The position numbers were made by a program, and so were the translations under genes. From Pelagibacteraceae bacterium AG-430-P08 (lineage in GTDB: Bacteria; Pseudomonadota; Alphaproteobacteria; Pelagibacterales; Pelagibacteraceae), in the NCBI GenBank assembly GCA_003212925.1, contig QCOL01000001.1:1-64000 (forward strand): a stretch of DNA of 64,000 bases, given 5' to 3'. How positions within the stretch are numbered: the stretch's first letter is position 1; each line of letters starts with the position of its first letter. Below the pieces are notes generated by a model, which saw only the letters and a program-made list of their open reading frames with translations, made no database searches and was not told the DNA's origin. Of the stretch, positions 32,383-40,254 are shown piece by piece.

Positions 32383-33521
32383 GTAAATTCTTTTAAAATT
32401 TTTTCCCTATGTTCGTCTAAATCAGGGATATCACCTCTAGTTTTTTCATCCTCATAAGTAGACATTTTAATTGGATTACCTGCTAATTTAAAATCTCCAA
32501 TTTCTTTATGAAATGCTTTAACAATCATGTTTCTTGCATCTACTTGAGGATTTTCTACTGCTTCTTTAATATTGAATATTGGACCACATGGAATCTTTTC
32601 TTTTTCCATATCTTTAACCCATTCACTTGTAGATCTAGAAACTAATTTCTTTTCAAGTATATTTTTAAGTTCATCCATATTTTTGGCTCTAGATGAATTA
32701 TCAGAAAATTTAGAATCTTTACTCATTTCAGGCATTGATAAAAGTTCACAAAGTTTTTCAAATAATCTATCGTTTCCTGCCGCTATAATAATGTAACTAT
32801 CTTTTGTTTTAAAAGCTTCGAACGGTGCAATTGATGGATGACGTGATCCCATTGGTTTTGGTATTTCATTTTTTGCCAAGTAACGAGCTATAGCATTTTC
32901 TAAAATTGCTATTTGACAATCTAGCATCGAAACATCTATAAACATTCCTTTACCTGTTTTTTGTCTATCATAAAGAGCTGCATTAATTCCAATTGCTGTA
33001 AATAAACCTGCAGTGATGTCACCAATTGATGTCCCAACTCTAGTTGGTTCAGAATTAGGCTGTCCAGTCACACTCATTAATCCACCCATTCCTTGAACAA
33101 CCATATCGTAAGCAGGTAATTCTTTGAGAGGACCAGTTTGTCCAAATCCAGAGGCAGAAGCATAAATTAATTTAGGATATTTTTTGTTTACATCTTTCCA
33201 ACCGTAACCCCATTTTTCTAAAGTACCTGGTTTAAAATTTTCAACTAAAATATCTGCTTTAGATAAAATTTTATCAAAAATTTTTTTATCGTCACTGTTC
33301 TTTAAATTCAGCGCAATACTCTCTTTACCTCTATTTAAAGACATAAAATAAGCTGAGTAATCTTTTATGAATGGTCCAAATTTTCTTGAGTCATCTCCTA
33401 TTTCTGGGGCTTCAACTTTAATTACTCTTGCACCAAGATCTGATAATATCATTGTGCAGTAAGGACCTACCAATACCCTTGTTAGATCAACAACTAGAAG
33501 GTTTTTTAAAGGTCCATCCAT
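32379..33521 (-). CDS. CaiB/BaiF family CoA-transferase
   Basis: A 380-residue family III CoA-transferase. [30 protein letters not shown] is the N-terminal CoA-site block, [11 protein letters not shown] the next, and [15 protein letters not shown] contains the catalytic Asp. [24 protein letters not shown] is the conserved central segment. I prefer the ATG at 33521 ([12 protein letters not shown]) over the track start at 33575, because the extra 18 residues lie outside the family fold. It would move CoA between carboxylic acids; which ones cannot be told. It diverges from the TRAP operon. Confidence 0.87.
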   Translation of the reverse strand: MDGPLKNLLVVDLTRVLVGPYCTMILSDLGARVIKVEAPEIGDDSRKFGPFIKDYSAYFMSLNRGKESIALNLKNSDDKKIFDKILSKADILVENFKPGTLEKWGYGWKDVNKKYPKLIYASASGFGQTGPLKELPAYDMVVQGMGGLMSVTGQPNSEPTRVGTSIGDITAGLFTAIGINAALYDRQKTGKGMFIDVSMLDCQIAILENAIARYLAKNEIPKPMGSRHPSIAPFEAFKTKDSYIIIAAGNDRLFEKLCELLSMPEMSKDSKFSDNSSRAKNMDELKNILEKKLVSRSTSEWVKDMEKEKIPCGPIFNIKEAVENPQVDARNMIVKAFHKEIGDFKLAGNPIKMSTYEDEKTRGDIPDLDEHREKILKEFT

Positions 33522-33616
33522 ATAATTACGTATATCATGAGTTTTTGTCGACTTGACTCTTATTAATAAGTTCACTTTAATTCAATTATTAAAAATAACA
33601 ATAGAGGGAAAAAATA

Positions 33617-34627
33617 ATGTTTAAAAAGATATCTTTATATTTAACTTCATTAGTTTTTGTTTTTACTACTATTGGTTCTGCTTATGCGGTTACGCTGAAA
33701 GCTAGTCACCAATGGCCTGGTACACCAAGAGCTGATGGATCTTATGATCCACGTCATGAAATGGTTCAAATCATTGCTGACGAGGTTAAAAAAGCAAATG
33801 TTGGAGTAGATATTAGAATTTACCCAGCTAAATCATTATACAAACCAAAAGAACAGTGGAAACCAATGACTACTGGTCAATTAGATATTTCTGCTTTTCC
33901 ATTAGCATATGCTTCTAAATTCCATCCAGAATTTGATGCAACTTTAATGCCTGGAACAGTGAAAAATCATGACCACGCATTAAGATTTAATAAAGGTCCA
34001 ATGATGACTGAAATTAAAAAGATTATTAATGATGCAGGTGTTGTAGTTTTATCTGATGCTTGGTTAGGTGGTGGTTTTGCTTCAAAAACAAAATGTATCA
34101 AAAATCCTAGCGATGCTAAAGGTCAAGTTATGAGAGCTGCAGGAAAAGCATTTAACCAAATGTTAGAGGCAGCAGGAGCTGGTATACAAAGTATGCCTTC
34201 ATCTGAAATTTACACAGGTTTACAAACTGGTGTATTAACAGGTGCTAACACAAGTTCAGGAAGTTTTGTAAGTTACAAAATTTATGAACAAGTTTCATGT
34301 GCTACTCCTCCAGGAAAATTTGGTCTATGGTTTATGTATGAGCCAATTTTGATGTCGAAAAAGTCTTTTGATGCTCTAAATTCTAAGCAACAAAAAGCTT
34401 TAATGAAGGCAGGAAAAGTTGCTGAGAAATACATGACAGCTCAAGTAGAAAACTTAGATAAAAAGTTTGAAGATGCTTATAAAGCTGCAGGTGTAAAATT
34501 AGTATACATGGACGCAAAAGACCATGCTGCATGGGTAGAGATTGCGAAAAAATCTTCTCATAAAGCATTTGCTGATAAAGTTCCAGGTGGCGATAAGCTG
34601 ATGGAAATGGCTTTAGCAGTTAAATAA
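33617..34627 (+). CDS. TRAP transporter substrate-binding protein DctP
   Basis: A 336-residue periplasmic protein with an N-terminal signal peptide (FKKISLYLTSLVFVFTTIGSAYA). The mature domain has LKASHQWPGTPRADGSYDPRHEM, RIYPAKSLYKPKEQWKPMTTGQLDISAF and VMRAAGKAFNQMLEAAGAGIQSMPSSEIYTGLQTGVL, the conserved DctP core with the substrate-carboxylate Arg. GAGGGA lies about 8 nt before the ATG, a real ribosome site. It is separated from the membrane subunits by a strong terminator-like hairpin. The substrate is probably a carboxylate but unidentified. Confidence 0.92.
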   Translation: MFKKISLYLTSLVFVFTTIGSAYAVTLKASHQWPGTPRADGSYDPRHEMVQIIADEVKKANVGVDIRIYPAKSLYKPKEQWKPMTTGQLDISAFPLAYASKFHPEFDATLMPGTVKNHDHALRFNKGPMMTEIKKIINDAGVVVLSDAWLGGGFASKTKCIKNPSDAKGQVMRAAGKAFNQMLEAAGAGIQSMPSSEIYTGLQTGVLTGANTSSGSFVSYKIYEQVSCATPPGKFGLWFMYEPILMSKKSFDALNSKQQKALMKAGKVAEKYMTAQVENLDKKFEDAYKAAGVKLVYMDAKDHAAWVEIAKKSSHKAFADKVPGGDKLMEMALAVK

Positions 34628-34641
34628 AATAATATATAAAG

Positions 34642-34678
34642 AACCCCTATTTATTCATATTAAATAGGGGTTTTTTTT
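34642..34678 (+). terminator. terminator/attenuator between dctP and dctQ
   Basis: AACCCCTATTTA (34642-34653) pairs perfectly with TAAATAGGGGTT (34661-34672) around a 7-nt loop, followed by a T run that ends at 34678. The dctQ ATG begins at 34679, directly after the T run. Structure and U-tract are those of an intrinsic terminator; because dctQM lie downstream, partial read-through is the likely mode. Confidence 0.88.
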
Positions 34679-35173
34679 ATGAAAAAAAAGTATCTTCAAT
34701 TTTGTGATCTAATAGCTAAAGCATGTGGTGCCTTCGCTGTGTTAGCATTACTCTTATCAATCTTAGTAATTGTTGAACTTGTTTTTGAAAGATATTTTTT
34801 TCAAAGAGCAATCACATGGCAAACAGAACTTGTCACAATGTTGTTAGTTGCTTCAACTTTTATAGGAAGTGTGTACGTTCTAAGTGAGAAAGCTCATGTG
34901 AGCATGGAATGGATTTACGATTTTTTATCAAAAAAAAATGTAATTAAATTAAAAATTTTTACATCTTCTATTAGTTTGTTATTTTTCCTAATTTTATTTT
35001 ATTTTGGATTCTTAATGTTCGAAGAAGCATTTACCAAAAATTATTCAACAGGAACTGTCTGGGATCCACCACTTTGGATACCATATTCATCAATGATGTT
35101 GGGTGCTTTATTAATGATATTACAGTATATCGCAGAAATTATAAAATTAACTGATGAAGAGGATTTTAAATAA
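34679..35173 (+). CDS. TRAP transporter small permease DctQ
   Basis: A 164-residue protein with four hydrophobic helices, as in DctQ. LIAKACGAFAVLALLLSILVIVELVFERYFFQRAITWQTELVTMLLVASTFIGS holds helices 1-2 and the conserved W-x-x-E region, and AHVSMEWIYDFLS follows. The start codon lies directly on the end of the terminator T run, with no Shine-Dalgarno sequence. The stop codon abuts the dctM ATG with no gap. It works in the inner membrane with DctM. Confidence 0.88.
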   Translation: MKKKYLQFCDLIAKACGAFAVLALLLSILVIVELVFERYFFQRAITWQTELVTMLLVASTFIGSVYVLSEKAHVSMEWIYDFLSKKNVIKLKIFTSSISLLFFLILFYFGFLMFEEAFTKNYSTGTVWDPPLWIPYSSMMLGALLMILQYIAEIIKLTDEEDFK

Positions 35174-36505
35174 ATGGATCCATTAATTATAGCATTAATT
35201 GTTGCGGTTTTTACTTTATTGGTACTTTTTTCTGGAATTCCAATTGCATTTGGTTTGAGTTTTGTTTCGATAGCTCTTTTGGTTACATTTGAAGGCTTTC
35301 AAATGCTCGACGTCTTTGCTGAAACATTTTTTGCAGGATTAAACTCTTTTGTTTTACTTTCTATACCAATGTTTATTCTTATGGGAATGGCTGTTGCTAA
35401 TTCTCCTGCTGGAAAAGATTTGTATACTGGATTAGATAGATGGCTTTGGAGAGTGCCAGGTGGATTGGTGATTTCAAATATTGGAGCTTGTTCAATTTTT
35501 GCAGCTTTAAGTGGATCTAGTCCTGCAACTTGTGCTGCAATTGGAACAATGGGAATACCTGAAATGAGAAAAAGAGGTTATTCTGATCAAATCGCAACAG
35601 GAACCATTGCGGCTGGTGGAACCTTAGGAGTTTTAATTCCTCCTAGTATTGTTTTGATAGTCTACGGAATCGCAACAGGTACATCAATTGGAAGATTATT
35701 TTTATGTGGTCTTATACCAGGTTTTATGTTGGCAGGTATGTTTGCAATATGGGCTTTAATTCATAGTTATTTTATTGATAAAGATGCAGCAAAAGCTTTA
35801 AGAAATAGAGTAAGACCAACTCTAAAAGAAAAACTTGAAGTTTTACCAAGAATTCTTCCTTTCTTAGCGATTATAGCAGGAGTTCTGTATGTACTTTATG
35901 GAGGAGTTGCAACACCATCAGAGGCATCTGGAGTGGGGGCATTTTTAGTGTTTGTTTTAATTGCTGTTGTTTATAAAATTTATCAGCCGAAAAAGATCTG
36001 GAACATTGTTAAAGTTTCTATGAAGGAAAGTGTAATGATAATGTTTATTATTGCTGCTTCATATCTTTTTGCATTCACTCTTTCACAATTGTATGTAACT
36101 CAGTCATTAGCACAGAGCATGGTCGAATTGAGCTCTAATAAATGGGTTGTGTTCATTCTAATAAACATATTTCTTTTAATAGCTGGTTTCTTTTTACCGC
36201 CAGTTGCAGTTATTGTAATGACTTCAGCTATATTATTGCCAGTTATTACTACTTTAGGTTTTGACCCATACTGGTTTGCAATAGTGTTTACAATCAATAT
36301 GGAGATTGGCTTAATTACACCACCAGTTGGATTAAATCTTTATATTATAAAAGGAATTACCCCAGACGTTAGTTTGTCAGAAATTTTAAAAGGATCTATA
36401 CCGTTTATGATAATTATGGCTTTAGCTATAGTAATTTTATGTATTTTTCCTGAGATTGTTACATGGTTACCTGATAAAATAATGGGTAAAGACCTTGGAT
36501 TCTAA
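35174..36505 (+). CDS. TRAP transporter large permease DctM
   Basis: A 443-residue, about 12-helix ion-coupled permease of normal DctM length. FSGIPIAFGLSFVSIALL, SIPMFILMGMAVANSPAGKDLY, GGLVISNIGACSIFAALSGSSPATCAAIGTM, GTLGVLIPPSIVLIVYG and INMEIGLITPPVGLNLYIIKGI are the recurrent DctM blocks, including the inverted-repeat GIP and PP-x-G elements. It uses the Na+ gradient for uptake of the DctP ligand. It overlaps dusA by 11 bp. Confidence 0.92.
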   Translation: MDPLIIALIVAVFTLLVLFSGIPIAFGLSFVSIALLVTFEGFQMLDVFAETFFAGLNSFVLLSIPMFILMGMAVANSPAGKDLYTGLDRWLWRVPGGLVISNIGACSIFAALSGSSPATCAAIGTMGIPEMRKRGYSDQIATGTIAAGGTLGVLIPPSIVLIVYGIATGTSIGRLFLCGLIPGFMLAGMFAIWALIHSYFIDKDAAKALRNRVRPTLKEKLEVLPRILPFLAIIAGVLYVLYGGVATPSEASGVGAFLVFVLIAVVYKIYQPKKIWNIVKVSMKESVMIMFIIAASYLFAFTLSQLYVTQSLAQSMVELSSNKWVVFILINIFLLIAGFFLPPVAVIVMTSAILLPVITTLGFDPYWFAIVFTINMEIGLITPPVGLNLYIIKGITPDVSLSEILKGSIPFMIIMALAIVILCIFPEIVTWLPDKIMGKDLGF

Positions 36506-37499
36506 AAAAAAAATAAACAGAAAAATATCAGTCGCCCCAATGATGGATTGTACTGATAGGCATGATCGTTTCTTTTTAAGACTGATGAGTAAAAATGTAA
36601 TGCTCTATACTGAGATGGTTGCAACAAAATCTGCAATTCATGGCGACAGAAAAAAAATTTTATCTTTTAGTCCTGAGGAAAAACCATTAGCTTTACAAGT
36701 AGGTGGATCTAATAAAGAGGAATTAGCAGAAGTAGCTAAAATTGCAGAGGATATGGGTTATGATGAAGTTAATATTAATCTTGGTTGTCCTAGTAAAAAA
36801 GTTCAAAAAAATAAATTTGGTGCATGTCTAATTAAAGAGCCTGATTTGGTTGCTGAATGTATTAATTCAATGGTAAATGCATGTAGAATTCCTATTACAG
36901 CTAAGACAAGAATTGGTTTCGATGATACAGAAGAGTTCGATTATTTAAATAATTTTATTCATAAGATGAGAGATGCTGGTTCAAAAACATTTATATTGCA
37001 TGCAAGGAAAGCAATCTTGACAGGTTTATCTCCCAAACAAAATTTAAACATTCCAAAACTAAATTATAAAATGGTTTATGATATTAAAAAAGAAAATCCT
37101 AATTTAGAAATAATTATAAATGGAGGGATAACAAAAATTGAGGAAATAAATAATCATTTAAACTATTGTGATGGTGTAATGATAGGAAGATCAATATATC
37201 AAAATCCATATTCCTTAATTGAAATTGAAAAAGAAATATTCAAGACAAAGAGTAGTCCTACAAGGGAACAAGTTGTAGAAAAACTTTTAGAGTATGCTGA
37301 TAGAGAAGTAAAATTAGGAACAAAAATTAATCATATCATGAGACATACAGTAGGTTTATATCATGGACAAGTTGGTTCAAAAGAATGGAAAAGATATTTA
37401 AGTGATAACATGATGGCAAGAGACTCTGATTTTCAAAAAGCAAAACATATTATGACTATTGTTCAGAATAATGAGAAAGCAATTCAGGCTAACTCATAA
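36495..37499 (+). CDS. dusA: tRNA-dihydrouridine synthase A
   Basis: A 334-residue flavoenzyme. KISVAPMMDCTDRHDRFFLR is the DusA-type N-terminus, EVNINLGCPSKKVQKNKFGACL carries the catalytic Cys of the family, and FILHARKAILTGLSPKQNLNIPKL and VMIGRSIYQNPY form the FMN site. It reduces U20/U20a in tRNA D loops. The start is TTG at 36495, inside the end of dctM; no in-frame ATG occurs before the conserved AP-M-M block. It shares 1 nt with the TauE gene. Confidence 0.92.
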   Translation: MDSKKKINRKISVAPMMDCTDRHDRFFLRLMSKNVMLYTEMVATKSAIHGDRKKILSFSPEEKPLALQVGGSNKEELAEVAKIAEDMGYDEVNINLGCPSKKVQKNKFGACLIKEPDLVAECINSMVNACRIPITAKTRIGFDDTEEFDYLNNFIHKMRDAGSKTFILHARKAILTGLSPKQNLNIPKLNYKMVYDIKKENPNLEIIINGGITKIEEINNHLNYCDGVMIGRSIYQNPYSLIEIEKEIFKTKSSPTREQVVEKLLEYADREVKLGTKINHIMRHTVGLYHGQVGSKEWKRYLSDNMMARDSDFQKAKHIMTIVQNNEKAIQANS

Positions 37500-38335
37500 T
37501 GGAAACCTTAGACATAAATGAAATTATAAATCTTTTATTTGTTTTATCTTTAGCTGCATCTGTTGCTGGTTTTATGGCAGGATTATTAGGAGTTGGTGGT
37601 GGTATAATAATAGTGCCTGCTCTTTATTACGCTTTTACCGTTTTAGATTTTGATATTGCAACAAGAATGCATCTTTCAGTTGGTACTTCACTAGCAATTA
37701 TAATTCCAACTTCTATCATATCAACAAAAACTCATATGGAGTATGATGCAGTTGATTTTAAACTCATAAAATCCTTTGGCATATTTATTTTATTTGGAGT
37801 TATTGGGGGAACATTTTTAGCAGTAAATTTAAAAACACCAGCTTTCGTTTTGTTCTTTTCCATTATGGCTTTTATAGTTGGTTTATTCTTTATCTTTTTT
37901 AGAGAACAACTTTTAAAAAATCCAAAAATGATTTCTGACTCAGCTAAAAATATTTCAGGAATTATTATAGGTTTCATATCTGTATTACTGGGGATTGGTG
38001 GTGGTTCATTAATGGTTCCTTTTATGAGAACTTTTGGATATGATATTAGGAGATCGATAGGAACTGCAGCAGGAGTTGGTTTTCTGATTGCTGTATTTGG
38101 TACAATTACAATGATTACTGGAGGTAAAATTGTAGATAATATTAATACGCCCTACAGTCTTGGATATGTGAATTTACTTGGATTTCTAGTTTTCGTGCCA
38201 GTGACAATGATAATGGCTAGAGTAGGCGCTAAAGCAGTTTATAAAATAGATAAAAATATATTGAGTAAGATCTTTGGAATATTCTTAATTATCGTATCGA
38301 TCAGATCTTTTTTTGAATACTTATCAATAAATTAA
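37499..38335 (+). CDS. TauE/SafE family membrane transporter
   Basis: A 278-residue protein with about eight helices. MAGLLGVGGGIIIVPALYYAF and ISVLLGIGGGSLMVPFMRTFGYD are the two repeated G-x-G-G-G-x-x-x-V-P elements of TauE/SafE, one per half. The family exports sulfite, sulfoacetate or other organosulfonates, or takes up such anions; the direction and substrate here are unknown. It overlaps the dusA stop by 1 nt and is convergent with the DUF2061 gene (2 bp gap). Confidence 0.87.
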   Translation: METLDINEIINLLFVLSLAASVAGFMAGLLGVGGGIIIVPALYYAFTVLDFDIATRMHLSVGTSLAIIIPTSIISTKTHMEYDAVDFKLIKSFGIFILFGVIGGTFLAVNLKTPAFVLFFSIMAFIVGLFFIFFREQLLKNPKMISDSAKNISGIIIGFISVLLGIGGGSLMVPFMRTFGYDIRRSIGTAAGVGFLIAVFGTITMITGGKIVDNINTPYSLGYVNLLGFLVFVPVTMIMARVGAKAVYKIDKNILSKIFGIFLIIVSIRSFFEYLSIN

Positions 38336-38337
38336 TA

Positions 38338-38538
38338 TTAACCAGTTCCCCATTTAACCTTGTTCCAGATTCTCTCATGAAAATAGTAAAAAAAAAGTGG
38401 AACTATAGATCCAACACCGAGTATTCCTGCACCAGTGAATGTTCCAGTGTATATGTATCCAAAAATTACCCAATAAACAAAAATGATAAATCTCCAAGAA
38501 AAAGTTTTAGCTATTGATCTAATTTTTTTATCTGCCAT
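38338..38538 (-). CDS. DUF2061 small membrane protein
   Basis: A 66-residue protein with two hydrophobic segments. RSIAKTFSWRFIIFVYWVIFGYIYTG and LGVGSIVPLFFYYFHERIWNKVKWG match the DUF2061 pattern (K-T-x-S-W-R at the start, YYxHERxW at the end). Its ATG directly follows the T9 run of a terminator-like hairpin, with no Shine-Dalgarno sequence. DUF2061 is sometimes fused or adjacent to sulfur-assimilation genes; the neighbouring TauE gene fits that loosely. Function unknown. Confidence 0.83.
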   Translation of the reverse strand: MADKKIRSIAKTFSWRFIIFVYWVIFGYIYTGTFTGAGILGVGSIVPLFFYYFHERIWNKVKWGTG

Positions 38539-38577
38539 AAAAAAAAAGAGGTGACTTCAGTCTCCCTCCATCACCTC
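38539..38577 (-). terminator. terminator-like hairpin between phosphohexomutase and DUF2061 genes
   Basis: On the minus strand GAGGTGA (38577-38571) pairs with TCACCTC (38554-38548) around a 16-nt loop, followed by nine T (38547-38539) that run straight into the ATG at 38538. It follows the phosphohexomutase gene by about 65 bp. The 7-bp stem and T tract fit an intrinsic terminator or attenuator; the long loop makes it weaker than the dctP one. Confidence 0.68.
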
Positions 38578-38641
38578 ACAAATATAGTTTAAATGATTCT
38601 TTACAGTTTTATGAACACTTTTTAGTTGAATCTTTCCCTTA

Positions 38642-40096
38642 TTAAATTTTTTGATCGTACTCACCAATCTTGCCAGTTTTCATTAATGTTTTATCAATGA
38701 ATTTAAAAATATTTAATTTTCTTTCATCAGAAGTAGGGCTTTCTGTTACTACAACTAATGAGGGTTTATTAGAGGATGCTCTAATTAAACCCCAAGAACC
38801 ATCTTCAAAAGAAAATCTAACTCCATTTACTGTTATAATTTCCTTTATTTCTTGATTATCTATTTTAATTTTTTGGTCTTTTATTTTTTTAAATTCCCTT
38901 ACCATTTCGTCAACTACATTGTATTTTTCCTCATCTTTACAAAAAGGCGCCATTGTTGGTGATTGGTAGGTAATTGGAAGTTCTTCAATTATTTCACTCA
39001 TTTTCTTATCTTGATTATTTAATAAGTGACAAACTTGAATTGCTGAATTAATTCCGTCGTCGTAACCATAACCTAATGGTTGATTGAAAAAAAAGTGCCC
39101 ACTTTTTTCAAATCCAGCCAAAGCTTTTTCGTTATGCACTTTTCTTTTGATGTGAGAATGACCTGTTTTCCAATATAAAGTTTCACATTGATTTTTGTTT
39201 AAAATTTTGTCAGTTGAATAAAGACCAGTAGATTTTACATCTACAATGAACTTTGAATTTTTATGTGAATTGGACAAATTTCTAGCGATCAATAAGCCTA
39301 TTTTATCAGAAAAGATTTCGTTTCCCTCATTATCAATTACACCAACTCGATCACCATCTCCATCAAAACCAAAACCAATATCAGCATTGTTTTCTTTTAC
39401 TGATTTAACAATTGCATGGAGCATTTCTAAATCTTCAGGGTTTGGATTATATTTTGGGAAATTCCAATCTAAATTACAGTCTAATTCTATTACTTCACAC
39501 CCAATACCTCTTAGTATATCAGGAGCAAAAATCCCTGCTGTACCATTACCACAAGCAACAACAGCTCTTATTTTCTTTTTTAACTTATTCTTACTTATTA
39601 AATCCTCTTTATAAATCTTATCAAAATCTCTAATTTGTTTTTCATTACCTTCACCTTTAGTAAAATTTTGGTTTAAAGTGATTTCTTTTAATTCTTTCAT
39701 TTCCTCAGGGGCATGGGTTAATCCTTTTTTGATGCCCATTTTTACTCCCGTCCAGCCGTTTTCATTATGACTAGCTGTTACCATAGCAACTGCATCAGCA
39801 TCTAAATTAAATTGTGCAAAATAAACCATTGGTGATAGAGATAAACCAACATCTTCAATGAAACACCCAGTCGATACTAAACCCTTTTTTAAAGCTGACT
39901 TTATTTTTTCGCTGTATGATCTGTAATCATGTCCAACTATTACTCTTGGGTTTTCTTTTTTAGTATGTTCTTTAATTTGAGTTCCTAGACCTTTTCCAAG
40001 ATTCGTGATTCCTGGCTCATTTATATCTTTTTCATAAATCCATCTTGCGTCATATTCCCTAAAGCCGAAGGGATCTATTTTTATTGATTGAGACAT
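38642..40096 (-). CDS. phosphomannomutase/phosphoglucomutase
   Basis: A 484-residue alpha-D-phosphohexomutase. FGFREYDARWIYEKDI is the N-terminus, AMVTASHNENGWTGVKMG contains the phosphoserine loop (TASHN), FGFDGDGDRVGVIDNEG is the metal site, and GFEKSGHFFF is the sugar-binding block. RASSNKPSLVVVTES is the phosphate-binding C-terminal loop. It interconverts hexose-6-P and hexose-1-P and can feed rmlA and LPS precursors. Whether glucose or mannose is preferred cannot be told. A 158-bp regulatory gap separates it from nrdA. Confidence 0.9.
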   Translation of the reverse strand: MSQSIKIDPFGFREYDARWIYEKDINEPGITNLGKGLGTQIKEHTKKENPRVIVGHDYRSYSEKIKSALKKGLVSTGCFIEDVGLSLSPMVYFAQFNLDADAVAMVTASHNENGWTGVKMGIKKGLTHAPEEMKELKEITLNQNFTKGEGNEKQIRDFDKIYKEDLISKNKLKKKIRAVVACGNGTAGIFAPDILRGIGCEVIELDCNLDWNFPKYNPNPEDLEMLHAIVKSVKENNADIGFGFDGDGDRVGVIDNEGNEIFSDKIGLLIARNLSNSHKNSKFIVDVKSTGLYSTDKILNKNQCETLYWKTGHSHIKRKVHNEKALAGFEKSGHFFFNQPLGYGYDDGINSAIQVCHLLNNQDKKMSEIIEELPITYQSPTMAPFCKDEEKYNVVDEMVREFKKIKDQKIKIDNQEIKEIITVNGVRFSFEDGSWGLIRASSNKPSLVVVTESPTSDERKLNIFKFIDKTLMKTGKIGEYDQKI

Positions 40097-40206
40097 GCTG
40101 TTAATTACTTACATTTTTTTGATTTTTATAGTTGAATTTTTTTTTCACTGTTCTATAAATGTTCTGTTGATTTACATAATATTTAGTATATTAACACTCA
40201 GCGCAC

Positions 40207-40246
40207 ACAACATATAGTTGTTTTCGCTATATTAACAAGATATAAT
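40207..40246 (+). promoter_or_regulatory. nrdAB promoter with overlapping palindrome
   Basis: TTGTTT (40218-40223), 17 bp and a perfect TATAAT (40241-40246) form a promoter whose start would fall about at the nrdA ATG (40255). The palindrome ACAAC-ATATA-GTTGT (40207-40221) overlaps the -35, a position for repression; an NrdR-like site is possible, but a clear second box was not found. TATATT (40228-40233) is an alternative -10. Confidence 0.5.
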
Positions 40247-40254
40247 AACAAAAA

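Noticed and set aside
33522-33575. N-terminal extension of the CoA-transferase
   Set aside because: The 18 extra residues have no family equivalent; [12 protein letters not shown] is the standard beginning.
39246-39614. 122-residue plus-strand ORF
   Set aside because: Antisense to the phosphohexomutase, Ser/Pro/Leu-rich in the way reverse frames of Lys/Asp-rich genes are; a shadow.
40180-40200. Second NrdR-like box (TAGTATATTAACACT) upstream of the nrd palindrome
   Set aside because: Its arms do not pair well and spacing to the first palindrome (about 24 bp centre to centre) does not fit the usual paired boxes.
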